Below the pieces are notes generated by a model. The model saw only the letters and a program-made list of their open reading frames with translations, was not told where the DNA came from and made no database searches. From a virus, in the IMG/VR virus record IMGVR_UViG_3300023184_000001, positions 1 through 62,008 of that record: a stretch of DNA of 62,008 nt; one strand, 5' to 3'. Made by a program: the position numbers and the translations under genes. This document shows positions 14,958 through 23,222 of the stretch, piece by piece (position 1 is the stretch's first letter; each line of letters begins with the position of its first letter).

Positions 14958-15163
14958 TCACCAACACATTCACCACAGAGGGCAACAAATACCATGTTGA
15001 GTCCCTCGGCAACGGGTGGGCGTACTCAGTCACCTGCCAGCGTACGGGTAAGAACTTCTTTGTGCAGGACAGCGATGCCGACACTCTGCAAAAGGAGACG
15101 GATGACTTCCAGTGCATCGGCGCACTGGACAACTATATGGAGGCCCTTGGGGGAGAAGCATGA
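14954..15163 (+). CDS. Small early protein (69 aa)
   Basis: ATGA overlaps on both sides. The sequence has beta-type segments 'KYHVESLGNGWAYSVTC' and 'KNFFVQDSDAD' and an acidic helical end. It resembles a small OB- or SH3-like barrel by pattern only. Function unknown. Confidence 0.6.
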   Translation: MITNTFTTEGNKYHVESLGNGWAYSVTCQRTGKNFFVQDSDADTLQKETDDFQCIGALDNYMEALGGEA

Positions 15164-15312
15164 CTAGGTTCTTTGTGTCTGGCTGGAGCACTAGGTTCAG
15201 CGTGTGGCACTCCGAGGTCATCGAGGCCAAGAGCAAGAGTGCGGCCAAGGAGCGGTTCGCTGCCCTGCGGCCTACGCTGAAGCACATCAAGGTGCTGGTG
15301 CTGGGGAATTAG
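15160..15312 (+). CDS. Small early protein (50 aa)
   Basis: ATG 15160 overlaps the preceding TGA. The sequence 'FFVSGWSTRFSVWHSEVIEAKSKSAAKERFAAL' has a strand-strand-helix pattern like other phage small proteins that carry 'EAKSKSAAKERF'. Function unknown; last gene of the coupled chain from 13838. Confidence 0.6.
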   Translation: MTRFFVSGWSTRFSVWHSEVIEAKSKSAAKERFAALRPTLKHIKVLVLGN

Positions 15313-15345
15313 TGGTTTTAGTTTAGTTTTACTTTAGGAGCTAGC

Positions 15346-16281
15346 ATGTACGGCAATTCAGGTATGAAAGAGATCAAGCGCATAGTGACGTATGCGGAGG
15401 CGAAGCTGCGGTACGAGCAGATCAAGCCCATCCGTGGCAGGGCTGGGGATGTGCGCCCACTGGGTAATCGGAAGAATGACAGCTACCGTATAGCTAAGCG
15501 GGTTAACCCGCTCAATGACACTACGTCCTATCAGTGCATCCTGTACCGCACCCCGATGGTTGAGTTCAAACCAGATGGTGATGTGGAGATCAACATGGGC
15601 GGGTGGGTCTCGACTGCAAACCGGACGTTTATCGAGCGCCTGCTGCACCTTAGCTGTTACTCAAAGAACGGTAGTAGTGTGCTGTGCCTTGGCAATAACG
15701 CCGAGGTTGTGCTGCACAAAACCAAGACCACAGTGATTCGTCGGCTGGAGGACTATCCATTCACGTGGGAACTAATGGTGAGTGAGCCGGTGTATGAAAC
15801 GCAGCTAAATAAGAAAAAAGCCAACGCTGTCCGGGCGCAATACAGCGAGTTTGAGAAGTACCTGAAAGGCATGGTGAACCTGCGGACAGAACAACGGGAA
15901 GCTAAAAATCACATGGGGGGCAGATACGAGTTGCCCCCAAGCATAAGGTTTGACAAAACCGAGTTTGCCGACATGGAGGTAGTGGCTTTCCGTGGTGATG
16001 TACGCACCGAGAACTTCCCGATGGAGTTAATGGCAAACGACCAACCGGAAGAGAGCAAGCACAGCAACTTCTACAGGGCTGCGCTTGAGATCGTTATGGC
16101 TATACGAAGGGGAAATCTTCCCGGAAATTCTGGCGTACACGTGCAAGCGGATTCACTGCTGCCCGAGTTCCGCGAGATTGTGTACAGGCACCACAGCGAC
16201 GAGGTATTTGAGAAGGTGCTGCTACCCGTGGGTAAGGCAGCAAGTAAGAAGTACGACAGTTGGGTCAAGCGGAAAGAGTAA
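15346..16281 (+). CDS. Early protein of 311 aa, unknown
   Basis: ATG 15346 follows TAGGAG. The protein starts basic ('MKEIKRIVTYAEAKLRYEQIKPI'), has a beta-rich centre ('DGDVEINMGGWVSTANRTFIERLL', 'NNAEVVLHKTKTTVIRRLEDYP') and a helical end. I cannot place it in a family. It closes the first early block just before the 16297 promoter, so it is probably expressed very early. Confidence 0.7.
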   Translation: MYGNSGMKEIKRIVTYAEAKLRYEQIKPIRGRAGDVRPLGNRKNDSYRIAKRVNPLNDTTSYQCILYRTPMVEFKPDGDVEINMGGWVSTANRTFIERLLHLSCYSKNGSSVLCLGNNAEVVLHKTKTTVIRRLEDYPFTWELMVSEPVYETQLNKKKANAVRAQYSEFEKYLKGMVNLRTEQREAKNHMGGRYELPPSIRFDKTEFADMEVVAFRGDVRTENFPMELMANDQPEESKHSNFYRAALEIVMAIRRGNLPGNSGVHVQADSLLPEFREIVYRHHSDEVFEKVLLPVGKAASKKYDSWVKRKE

Positions 16282-16296
16282 AGGTTGCGCTTACGC

Positions 16297-16325
16297 TTGA
16301 CATAGGTACTATATTGTGTTACAAT
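16297..16325 (+). promoter_or_regulatory. Consensus sigma70 promoter for the AAA+/VWA module
   Basis: TTGACA (16297-16302), 17 bases, TACAAT (16320-16325), with TTGTGT immediately before the -10 as in the other early promoters. Confidence 0.85.
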
Positions 16326-16361
16326 GTAGCTTGATTAGGGGCAATACCGCCCGGTTAGTGG

Positions 16362-16376
16362 CCTAACAATGTTAGG
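16362..16376. promoter_or_regulatory. Palindrome copy 7
   Basis: CCTAACAATGTTAGG about 30 bases after the expected start of the 16297 promoter and 18 bases before the ATPase start codon: the same arrangement as copy 5. Confidence 0.7.
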
Positions 16377-16394
16377 TATTTTGTGGAGTTAGAA

Positions 16395-17462
16395 ATGGCT
16401 GAAGTTTCATTTGGTAAGAGCATCACGCTCAAGCAGGCTGCGAATCTGATTTGCAGCAATCCCGAGACACGGTTCCTCTTGCAGGGCGAGCCGGGTATTG
16501 GCAAGTCCTCTCTGCTGGAGATGATTGCCTCCCGTATGGGCTATGCCCACGCATACATAGACGTACCAAACATGGACCTTGGGGACATTGCGATGCCTGT
16601 CATCGACCATGACACCAAGACAACCCGGTATTACCCAAACGCTAGGTTCAAGGTGCACACTGGTGAACCTGTGGTGGTGATGCTCGACGAGTTCACCAAG
16701 GGTGCCGAGCCAGTGAAGAACATGCTGCATCCTATGCTGGAGAAAGCCAATCCACGCTTGGGTGATATCAGTCTCAACAAGGACTTGTTCATTGTGTTCC
16801 TGACGGGCAACCTGAGCACGGATGGGGTGGGCGACAACCTGAAAGCACATAGCCGTAACCGCTTGGTGCCCGTGACCATCAGTAAACCCGATGCCGACCA
16901 ATGGATCGAGTGGGCTATCGGCAAGGGCATCGAGGCCGAGGTGATTGCATGGGTGAGTCGGTTCCCGCAGGTGCTGGCGTCCTACACGGACGGGGGGCAG
17001 AACGACAACCCGTACATCTACAACCCCAAGAGGAATCAAAACGCCTTTGTCTCTCCCCGGTCATTGGAGACTGCATCTAACATTGTTAGGACTAGAAAAC
17101 AAAACGACCCCGATGCAGTGATCGCTGCGCTTACCGGTGCTATCGGTGAGTCCGGTGCTAGGGATATGCAGGCATACATTGAGTTTGCCGACCAGCTACC
17201 AACGTGGGAGGCTACGGTGACTAAGCCCGACACAGCGCCTGTGCCTACTAGCCCCGGTGCATGTGCCATCGTGGTGTTTGGTGCTATCTCCCGTGTGACC
17301 AAGGAGACCATGACACCGTTCATGCAGTACCTTGAGCGGTTCGCACCTGAGTGGCAAGCAGTGTTCGCAGTCAACATTGCCAAGACCCCGGCCAAGCAGT
17401 CCATTGCGTTCAGTTGCAAGGCGTTCGCCGACTGGTGTGCGAAAAACAACGACCTACTTTGA
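16395..17462 (+). CDS. MoxR/CobS-like AAA+ ATPase
   Basis: The ATG at 16395 has a GTGGAG ribosome site, giving 355 residues. Walker A is 'GEPGIGKSS' (31-39), Walker B 'VVVMLDEF' (Asp98, Glu99), and sensor region 'FLTGNLS'. MoxR-type ATPases remodel partner proteins together with VWA-domain proteins, and the next gene encodes such a partner. Related pairs act in metal insertion (CobS/CobT, ChlI/ChlD). Their target in phages is unknown. Palindrome copy 8 lies in the gene. Confidence 0.85.
   Translation: MAEVSFGKSITLKQAANLICSNPETRFLLQGEPGIGKSSLLEMIASRMGYAHAYIDVPNMDLGDIAMPVIDHDTKTTRYYPNARFKVHTGEPVVVMLDEFTKGAEPVKNMLHPMLEKANPRLGDISLNKDLFIVFLTGNLSTDGVGDNLKAHSRNRLVPVTISKPDADQWIEWAIGKGIEAEVIAWVSRFPQVLASYTDGGQNDNPYIYNPKRNQNAFVSPRSLETASNIVRTRKQNDPDAVIAALTGAIGESGARDMQAYIEFADQLPTWEATVTKPDTAPVPTSPGACAIVVFGAISRVTKETMTPFMQYLERFAPEWQAVFAVNIAKTPAKQSIAFSCKAFADWCAKNNDLL
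17077..17090. promoter_or_regulatory. Palindrome copy 8
   Basis: CTAACATTGTTAGG within the AAA+ gene, encoding part of S-N-I-V-R. Confidence 0.5.
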
Positions 17463-17472
17463 GGAGATAAAC

Positions 17473-18675
17473 ATGCAAGCAGAACGTAAATTGCAGAAGG
17501 CGAAGATTGCCTTGATGCGCAACAAGAACTTTGCCCTGTTGCAAGGTGTGATGATGATCGGCAAGACGAGCGTGGACGACAAGACGCCGACTGCCCGTAC
17601 TAACGGACGGGATGAGATTTACGGGCGCGAGTTCGTGACCAAGCTGCGTGACCAAGAGCTTTGCTTTGTGATTGCCCACGAGGCAGGGCACAAGATGTAT
17701 CGGCACCTGACCACATGGCGCAAGCTGCACGACGAGGATCACCAGCTAGCCAACATCGCCTGTGACCACGTGATCAACCTGATGCTCAGGGAGTTGGACC
17801 CCAGCGGGACGGTGATCTCCATGCCTGTGTACACAGACGGTCCGCACAAGGGCAAGCAGATGGGCATGTGCGACACACGGTTCAAGAACATGAACTCCAA
17901 GCAGGTGTTCGACATACTCAAGGAGGAGAAAGAGGAGGGTGGTCCCGGGGGTTCCGGTGATGGTGGTATTGACGAGCACGATTGGGGCGGTGCTAACGAC
18001 ATGACCGACGAGGAGAAGCGCGAGTTGGTGCGGGACATTGACCAAGCTATACGGCAGGGGTTGATGGCGCACAACAAGCAGGTGGGCGAGGGTGCGGGTG
18101 GACTAGACCGTGAGTTGCAGGAGTTGCTTACGCCCAAGGTCAACTGGCGGGAGGTGCTGCGTGACTACGTGAAGTCCATGTGTCACAGCAAGGACGCGAG
18201 TAGCTGGCGCAGGGTTAACCGTAGGTTCCTATCCACAGGTGTTTACATGCCCTCGATGATCGGTGAGAAGGTAGGTCATCTGGTGGTTGCGATAGACACA
18301 TCAGGCTCTATCGGGCAGGCTGAGTTGTCCGAGTTTCTGTCTGAGGTCAAGGGTATCGCCGAGGAGGTTAGCCCCGAGCTTGTGGACTTGATCTATTGGG
18401 ACAGCAAGGTGGCTGCACATGAGACGTACACGGAGTCCGAGGTGCCTAACATTGTTAGCTCTACCAAGCCACGAGGGGGTGGGGGTACTAGCCCAAGCTG
18501 CGTGTCGGACTACCTGAAGAAGGAGCAGATCGTGCCTCAGTGCGTGATCGTCCTGACTGATGGGTACGTGGGTGGCGACTGGGGTAACGACTGGACTGCG
18601 CCTGTTATGTGGGCCATCGTAGGAGGTAACGATGTGGTGGCACCGAACGGCAAGACGATTCATATCAAAGACTAA
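17473..18675 (+). CDS. VWA-domain protein with metallopeptidase-like N-terminal domain
   Basis: I chose ATG 17473 behind GAGGAG, giving 400 residues. The N-terminal region has 'IAHEAGHKMYRH' (HExxH at 69-73), the putative metallopeptidase domain seen in DUF2201 proteins. A Gly/acidic linker follows at about 155-185. The C-terminal VWA domain has the MIDAS start 'DTSGS' (Asp275, Ser277, Ser279), a Gly-rich loop 'GGGGTS' and 'VLTDGYVGG'. It pairs with the upstream AAA+ protein. Whether the HExxH site is active is not known. Palindrome copy 9 lies in the gene. Confidence 0.85.
   Translation: MQAERKLQKAKIALMRNKNFALLQGVMMIGKTSVDDKTPTARTNGRDEIYGREFVTKLRDQELCFVIAHEAGHKMYRHLTTWRKLHDEDHQLANIACDHVINLMLRELDPSGTVISMPVYTDGPHKGKQMGMCDTRFKNMNSKQVFDILKEEKEEGGPGGSGDGGIDEHDWGGANDMTDEEKRELVRDIDQAIRQGLMAHNKQVGEGAGGLDRELQELLTPKVNWREVLRDYVKSMCHSKDASSWRRVNRRFLSTGVYMPSMIGEKVGHLVVAIDTSGSIGQAELSEFLSEVKGIAEEVSPELVDLIYWDSKVAAHETYTESEVPNIVSSTKPRGGGGTSPSCVSDYLKKEQIVPQCVIVLTDGYVGGDWGNDWTAPVMWAIVGGNDVVAPNGKTIHIKD
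18445..18459. promoter_or_regulatory. Palindrome copy 9
   Basis: CCTAACATTGTTAGC inside the VWA gene, encoding P-N-I-V-S. Confidence 0.5.
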
Positions 18676-18685
18676 GGAGAACGAC

Positions 18686-18922
18686 ATGATGGTTATGGAG
18701 CTTGGATACAACAGCATAGTGCTACCGGTCAAGGATGCCTTGGTAGTAGCTGAGATCATGCAACGTGCGGAGAAGTACGAGAAGAAATACAACCGTGGGG
18801 ACGATGGCAATAACAACTACACCTACCACGTGTGGGTTAACCCCGATGAGGTGGTGATGAAGCTCATCAGCGATGACATCTACCGTGTGGCGAAGCTAGC
18901 GGGTAAACCGGAAAAGAATTGA
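18686..18922 (+). CDS. Small protein after the VWA gene (78 aa)
   Basis: ATG 18686 follows AAGGAG. It begins 'MMVMELGYNSIVLPVKDALVVAEIM' and has a charged helix 'RAEKYEKKYNRGDDG', then 'YTYHVWVNPDEVVMKLISDD'. No known family. Co-transcription with the AAA+/VWA genes suggests a shared job. Confidence 0.65.
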   Translation: MMVMELGYNSIVLPVKDALVVAEIMQRAEKYEKKYNRGDDGNNNYTYHVWVNPDEVVMKLISDDIYRVAKLAGKPEKN

Positions 18923-18946
18923 GTAACCAACCAAAGGAGAAATGAA

Positions 18947-19798
18947 ATGAGTATTAGTGCATCAGCAGTGTTAGTGGAACTGAATATTAGTGTGTGGCCT
19001 GCGTCGAAGATCGACCGGGAGACAACTGAACTAACCAATACAAACGCAGGGGCAGTGCGTGACGCATCGCAGACCAAGAAGAACCTGTTCGCAGGCACCA
19101 GCATCCGCAAGGACATTGAGAAGTTCGCGGCTCGGGCTCGGCTGTACCACAACCTGCACACGTTGCCGTGGGCAGACAAGGGTGAGCGCATGTTGCCGAC
19201 CAAGTTGTTCATGGAGTACAAGCAGACGATGAATGGGTTTGAGAAGACGTTCAGCATGATGTGCAACAACTTCTTCATCGAGTACCCGCGTCTGGTGATA
19301 GAAGCACCTACCAACCTAGGTGCAATGTACAAGGCGGGTGATTACCCTGATATCGAAGAAGTCAAGCAAAAGTTTGGGTTCCGTCGATCAGTCAACCCTA
19401 TGCCCGACTCCGGCGACTTTCGCTTGGACATACCAGCAGAGGACTTGGATGATGTGCGAGCAGAGTTCCGCGACAAGTTCGACGAGCGGCTGAAGGAAGC
19501 TATGCGTGCGCCGTGGGACAAGCTGCACTCAGTGCTGCTAGGTGTATCTGAAAAGCTGAAGGAAGGTAACGATGGAGACAAGAAGCGGTACCACGACTCG
19601 CTGCTGACCAACCCGCTGGAGTTGTGTGCCCTGCTGACTAAGCTCAACGTGACCAACGACCCCATGCTGGAAGAGGCACGCAGACAGGTGGAGCTAACAA
19701 TGTTAGGGGCTAACTTGGAAAGCATCAAGGAAGACGCTGGCTCGCGTGGCGACCTGAAGTCCAAGGTTGACTCCATCCTCGGCAAATTCAACTGGTAG
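18947..19798 (+). CDS. DUF3150-like partner of the AAA+/VWA module (putative)
   Basis: The protein has 283 residues and starts behind AAAGGAGAAA. It is mostly helical: 'VLVELNISVWPASKIDRE' at the N terminus, 'TSIRKDIEKFAARARLYHNLHTLPW', and a long charged C-terminal half ('DDVRAEFRDKFDERLKEAM'). Proteins of this shape accompany MoxR/VWA pairs in phages and plasmids, and I think of DUF3150, but the match is from memory. It may be the substrate or adaptor of the ATPase. Palindrome copy 10 lies in the gene. Confidence 0.65.
   Translation: MSISASAVLVELNISVWPASKIDRETTELTNTNAGAVRDASQTKKNLFAGTSIRKDIEKFAARARLYHNLHTLPWADKGERMLPTKLFMEYKQTMNGFEKTFSMMCNNFFIEYPRLVIEAPTNLGAMYKAGDYPDIEEVKQKFGFRRSVNPMPDSGDFRLDIPAEDLDDVRAEFRDKFDERLKEAMRAPWDKLHSVLLGVSEKLKEGNDGDKKRYHDSLLTNPLELCALLTKLNVTNDPMLEEARRQVELTMLGANLESIKEDAGSRGDLKSKVDSILGKFNW
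19694..19707. promoter_or_regulatory. Palindrome copy 10
   Basis: CTAACAATGTTAGG in the DUF3150-like gene, encoding L-T-M-L-G in a different reading phase from the other coding copies. Confidence 0.5.
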
Positions 19799-19808
19799 GG
19801 AGAAACAC

Positions 19809-20669
19809 ATGAACGCAATGGAATTACCTAACGTACACCCAACGGAGGACGAGTCTGCCGAGTGGGTGGTAATTAGCGTACTGGCTCCGGTCATATGGGA
19901 ACTGGCAAGCAAAAACCCGCTGTGGGTTTTCAAGGCAACAAAGTACCGCATGAATGCAGGCCAGTACTTAGCAACCCACTTCTCAGTGCACTACAACTAC
20001 GAATTGCTGGGCACAATCGTTGGGGGTTACATAAGCCACAGATTTGGGAACGGAATTATTATATCCAACGAACGAATAGTAGAGGGCATGAAACGGTCTT
20101 CAGAGGGGTACAAAACTATTAACCCTACCAAAGCCATAGCAAAAGTTAAGTCAATGTTCAAGCCCAAGTCTAGTTCAGAAATTGTGGCTAAAGCGTATGA
20201 ACTAGCAACCCAAATTGGGAACACAGAACATCGCGCTAAAAATCGGGAGGTTGAAACGCTAAAGCTCAAACACAGGGACGCAGTTATAGCCTTTGCAATG
20301 TCCCCAGCAGGGCAAGAGTTGTTCCTAGATTACGTAAAGCAAAACAACATACCGGATGTCGTACGCAACATGCACATGGCGGAAACTAAGGGGGTAGAAC
20401 TGTCTACTATCGAAGACATTAGAACAGCCATAGGGACGGACAGAAGCGCCCTAGTCATCGTAGATGCGGGTAAGTACCTAGTCAAAACAGGTGACAATGT
20501 GCAACTTTATGACGACAATACGCTCCCGGCTTTCATACGAAGCAAGCTGGGGCTACTCAAGTTGGTGAACCCAAAACAGTTCGTTACCGACATTGGGTGC
20601 AGGGCGAGCAATGAGATTTTTGTAATCAAGCTAGACAAAACCACTAAAACCGAAGGAGAAAACGAGTGA
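19809..20669 (+). CDS. Early protein of 286 aa, unknown
   Basis: ATG 19809 follows GGGAGAAA, eleven bases after the preceding stop. The N-terminal part has 'EWVVISVLAPVIWELA' and 'VHYNYELLGTIVGGYISHRFG' (hydrophobic but not clearly membrane-spanning), the middle is lysine-rich, and the C terminus is alpha/beta ('DRSALVIVDAGKYLVKTGDNV'). I do not recognise it. It is the last larger gene of the AAA+ block. Confidence 0.7.
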   Translation: MNAMELPNVHPTEDESAEWVVISVLAPVIWELASKNPLWVFKATKYRMNAGQYLATHFSVHYNYELLGTIVGGYISHRFGNGIIISNERIVEGMKRSSEGYKTINPTKAIAKVKSMFKPKSSSEIVAKAYELATQIGNTEHRAKNREVETLKLKHRDAVIAFAMSPAGQELFLDYVKQNNIPDVVRNMHMAETKGVELSTIEDIRTAIGTDRSALVIVDAGKYLVKTGDNVQLYDDNTLPAFIRSKLGLLKLVNPKQFVTDIGCRASNEIFVIKLDKTTKTEGENE

Positions 20670-20860
20670 TCGCACTTATCAAGAACTATTTACGCAAACC
20701 CACGCCGCTGGAGATGGTTGCTAGGGAGTTGGCTGTCGCACACTTGTGCAAGCTAGAGGCAGAGACAGCGGTGGACTACGCCGTGAGTGTCGTGCGCTAC
20801 AACGACACACGCATCAAGAGGCTGGAGCAACACATCAACAACCACAAGGAGCAGGTATGA
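20666..20860 (+). CDS. Small helical protein (64 aa), GTG start
   Basis: Starts at GTG 20666 overlapping the preceding TGA (GTGA), behind GAAGGAGAA. Helical, basic ends: 'LEMVARELAVAHLCKLEAETAV'. Typical of small phage proteins with a 'ARELAxAxLxxLEAxTA' helix. Function unknown. Confidence 0.6.
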   Translation: MIALIKNYLRKPTPLEMVARELAVAHLCKLEAETAVDYAVSVVRYNDTRIKRLEQHINNHKEQV

Positions 20861-21093
20861 GTGACACCAAGGAGATGGTATTGCTGGTCAGCAATCTGCT
20901 GGTGCAGCAAGCGATTGAGTCACGGGCTAGAAAGCCTGAGTCAGTGTGGCTCCCTCATTCGTTTGAGGAGGCCGAGGCCAATGCGAACTTGTTCGCAAAG
21001 ACACAACTACCTATGACAGACCCCGAACGCAAGCGTAACTTGATACGTGCGTACGACCGAGTAAAACAATCAAGGGAGACATACCATGTATGA
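20857..21093 (+). CDS. Small early protein (78 aa)
   Basis: ATGA overlap with the previous gene. Helical and charged: 'VLLVSNLLVQQAIESRARKPES', 'SFEEAEANANLFAKTQLP', 'RKRNLIRAYDRVKQSRE'. No known motif. Confidence 0.6.
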   Translation: MSDTKEMVLLVSNLLVQQAIESRARKPESVWLPHSFEEAEANANLFAKTQLPMTDPERKRNLIRAYDRVKQSRETYHV

Positions 21094-21214
21094 CGATGGA
21101 GACTATGGTGGCATCGACGAGTTCATGTACTGGGTGACGCTTGTCATTCTTTTTCTGATGACGACTGTCTTTCTGGGCGCGGTGGCTGGACTTATGTATT
21201 GGACATTGATATGA
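21086..21214 (+). CDS. Single-pass membrane protein (42 aa)
   Basis: ATG 21086 overlaps the preceding gene by eight bases; TGA overlaps the next ATG. An acidic N terminus ('MYDDGDYGGIDEF') precedes a strongly hydrophobic helix ('VTLVILFLMTTVFLGAVAGLM'). An inner-membrane peptide of early infection; function unknown. Confidence 0.55.
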   Translation: MYDDGDYGGIDEFMYWVTLVILFLMTTVFLGAVAGLMYWTLI

Positions 21215-21507
21215 AACACACACCAGCACCTTGGGTTAGCAGGGGGGCGTCAATACGCCCAGCAAAAGGCCCCGGCAGTACAGGAGGGTACAGACCTTTG
21301 GCATCGGCGCAGCACGACAAGCGCCTGCCTGACAACCGCCTTGAAAACGCAAGGATGATTGCTGCTGCCCCCGAACTATATGAAGCTCTTGCATGGCTGA
21401 TGCGACAAGTACCAGAGCCAAGCCTCAAGGGTGAGTACACAACGGGCTACCTTGCTTGCAAAGTTGTATTGCACAAAGCTATAAACGGAGAAGGGGTAGG
21501 AGCATGA
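21211..21507 (+). CDS. HTPAPW-type small phage protein
   Basis: The protein has 98 residues. It starts 'MKHTPAPWVSRG' and contains 'ENARMIAAAPELYEALAWL'. The combination of an HTPAPW opening with 'DARLIAAAPELLEAL' is frequent in small proteins of phages of Gram-negative bacteria, with no assigned function. Overlaps both neighbours by four bases. Confidence 0.7.
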   Translation: MKHTPAPWVSRGASIRPAKGPGSTGGYRPLASAQHDKRLPDNRLENARMIAAAPELYEALAWLMRQVPEPSLKGEYTTGYLACKVVLHKAINGEGVGA

Positions 21508-21722
21508 ACACCGAAGAAGATGAGTTTCGAAGGATCGAACGTGAGGCTTTGCGCCGAGCAGCGAGGGACGAGGATGATGACACACAGGTTTACAAGAAGC
21601 CGTGGGTAGGGCTGACGGAGGAGGAAATTCAAGAACTTAGGCTTAGGACTTTTGATGCAATTGCAACAAACTACGAAATTTACCGAGCCATTGAAGCCAA
21701 GCTGAAGGAGCGCAACACATGA
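21504..21722 (+). CDS. Modular small protein with PWVGLTEEEI tail
   Basis: ATG 21504 (ATGA overlap), 72 residues. Acidic/basic helical N terminus, then 'KPWVGLTEEEIQELRL' and the ending 'YRAIEAKLKERNT'. The same C-terminal module occurs in 21973-22506 and 23505-23852. Function unknown. Confidence 0.65.
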   Translation: MNTEEDEFRRIEREALRRAARDEDDDTQVYKKPWVGLTEEEIQELRLRTFDAIATNYEIYRAIEAKLKERNT

Positions 21723-21976
21723 CTAAAGATGAAATCATCCTCATGGCAGACGCCTCCGGGTTGTCTTATTACGGCATGGGTAAAGACAGGGATAAATTTC
21801 TGCACTACCTTGAAGCCTTTGCCGATCTTGTCGCTGCTGCTGAGCGTGAGGCGTGTGCAAAGTTGCGTGACACGCTTCATCCATTTGATTTACATAGCCG
21901 ATCTGAGATGCTTGGCGTTATGAACCAAGGTCTTGATGACTACCAAAATTTAATCCGAGCAAGGGGAAACACATGA
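21719..21976 (+). CDS. Small early protein with EREACAK module
   Basis: The protein has 85 residues and ATGA overlaps on both sides. It contains 'FADLVAAAEREACAKLRD' and ends 'NLIRARGNT'. The same 'AEREACAK...IRARG' ending appears in 23209-23508, so this is a mobile C-terminal module. Function unknown. Confidence 0.65.
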   Translation: MTKDEIILMADASGLSYYGMGKDRDKFLHYLEAFADLVAAAEREACAKLRDTLHPFDLHSRSEMLGVMNQGLDDYQNLIRARGNT

Positions 21977-22506
21977 CTGACTTAAGACAAGCCGCGCAGC
22001 AGGCGCTGGAGGCGCTAGAGAATATTGACAGAGCAATGCCATTTCCTGTGGCTAAGTTGGCTCAATCCGCCATTAAAGAAGCCTTGGCACAGCCAGAGCA
22101 GGAGCCAGATCGCCGATCTTTGCAAGCCGCAGGAACCCACCCAGCACCCTGCGCTCGTCACTGCGAAAGTAAGGCATATGAAATTGAGATTCGTTCGCTG
22201 AAATCTGCGCTAAAGCAGCAGCAGCAAGCCGAGCCAGAGCAGGAGCCTGTGGCGTGGGGAGTGTTTGAGGGCAATCTGCACGATATGTTTTTTACGCAAG
22301 AGGAAGCGCAGGAAATGGCTGCTTTAAAAGGAACTCATGCCAAAGTGCGGCCCCTCTACACCGCACCAACACAGCGCCCGTGGCAGGGTCTGACGGATGA
22401 TGAGATAAAAGAAATCGTTGGGCCGTGGGGCGACACACCCATCAAGGGGTACACCCGCAAAATGTTTGACAAAATTGAAGTTAAGTTACGGGAGAAAAAT
22501 CAATGA
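21973..22506 (+). CDS. Modular early protein (177 aa)
   Basis: Three recognisable segments: 'LRQAAQQALEALENIDRA' at the start, a middle 'EPVAWGVFEGNLHDMFFTQEEA' ending 'VRPLYTAPTQ', and the C-terminal 'RPWQGLTDDEIKEIV...IEVKLREKNQ'. Each is found in different combinations in this gene cluster ('PLYTAP' also in 22786-23079). The linker is Gln/Glu-rich. No enzymatic motif; function unknown. Confidence 0.7.
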   Translation: MTDLRQAAQQALEALENIDRAMPFPVAKLAQSAIKEALAQPEQEPDRRSLQAAGTHPAPCARHCESKAYEIEIRSLKSALKQQQQAEPEQEPVAWGVFEGNLHDMFFTQEEAQEMAALKGTHAKVRPLYTAPTQRPWQGLTDDEIKEIVGPWGDTPIKGYTRKMFDKIEVKLREKNQ

Positions 22507-22655
22507 ACAAAGAAACCCAAAGAATCATGGAAGCACTGATGCTGATATACGGCAGTGACTTGCAAGCCGCAACAATCACTGTGCTACTCAAAGATGGCGA
22601 CACTGCTGTGCGTTTTATTACATTAACCATTCCACAGAAGGAGACAGAGAAATGA
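22503..22655 (+). CDS. Small early protein (50 aa)
   Basis: ATG 22503 overlaps the previous TGA and its own TGA overlaps the next ATG. 'RIMEALMLIYGSDLQAATITVLL' then 'RFITLTIPQKETEK': helix followed by strands. Unknown. Confidence 0.55.
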   Translation: MNKETQRIMEALMLIYGSDLQAATITVLLKDGDTAVRFITLTIPQKETEK

Positions 22656-22789
22656 TTTACACAAGATTTCACGCAGACGTATGGTTTCTACTACCAACAG
22701 TTGCTATTGGCCGTGGCGATAAGCTATGGGCTGAACTGGCTTGGTTTGGTGTGGCTGTCGGGATAAAGAAAGGTGGGTGGCGTAAATGA
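22652..22789 (+). CDS. Small early protein (45 aa)
   Basis: Coupled ATGA overlaps at both ends, preceded by AAGGAG. Trp-rich, hydrophobic and basic: 'ADVWFLLPTVAIGRGDKLW', 'WFGVAVGIKKGGWRK'. Could be membrane-associated. Unknown. Confidence 0.5.
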   Translation: MIYTRFHADVWFLLPTVAIGRGDKLWAELAWFGVAVGIKKGGWRK

Positions 22790-23079
22790 CTGAACGAGTA
22801 TTGACAGACAACAACGGCAGCAAGTACATCACGACTGAGCCACTCTACACCGCCCCACCACCATGCCCAACGTGCGAAGCATTGGCGCGAACCGTGATGC
22901 TTGACCAGACATCGCACGACAACTTCAAACCAGACTGGGATGCAATGGCAGTCATGGTTGAGGAGCAGCAGCGCATGGCAAAGCGCATTGAAGACTTAGA
23001 AACAATGCTGGAGCGACAAACAGCCCGCATCGTTGACTTGCAAGAACACATTGAAAACTTTGATGGAGAAGACAGATGA
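22786..23079 (+). CDS. Coiled-coil early protein (97 aa)
   Basis: N-terminal 'ITTEPLYTAPPPCPTCEALA' carries the PLYTAP module and a CxxC; residues 50-97 form a probable coiled coil ('VEEQQRMAKRIEDLETMLERQ'). ATGA overlaps on both sides. Function unknown. Confidence 0.65.
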   Translation: MTERVLTDNNGSKYITTEPLYTAPPPCPTCEALARTVMLDQTSHDNFKPDWDAMAVMVEEQQRMAKRIEDLETMLERQTARIVDLQEHIENFDGEDR

Positions 23080-23222
23080 ACGATTTATTTAAGCCGCATC
23101 AATGCCCACGATGCTTTGGTCTATTTAAGGTGGGAGATAGGTTTTGGAATGACTCAGGAACTGTTTATCACTGGATTTGCTGGGTAAATAAATCAAAGGA
23201 GAAAACCAATGACACTAACTGA
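23076..23222 (+). CDS. Small putative zinc-finger protein (48 aa)
   Basis: ATG 23076 overlaps the previous stop; TGA at 23222 overlaps the next gene by 14 bases. 'CPRCFGLFKVGDRFWNDSG' followed by 'HWICW' gives a C-x2-C...H-x2-C arrangement suited to bind one zinc ion. Possible DNA- or RNA polymerase-binding peptide; role inferred only from the motif. Confidence 0.55.
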   Translation: MNDLFKPHQCPRCFGLFKVGDRFWNDSGTVYHWICWVNKSKEKTNDTN

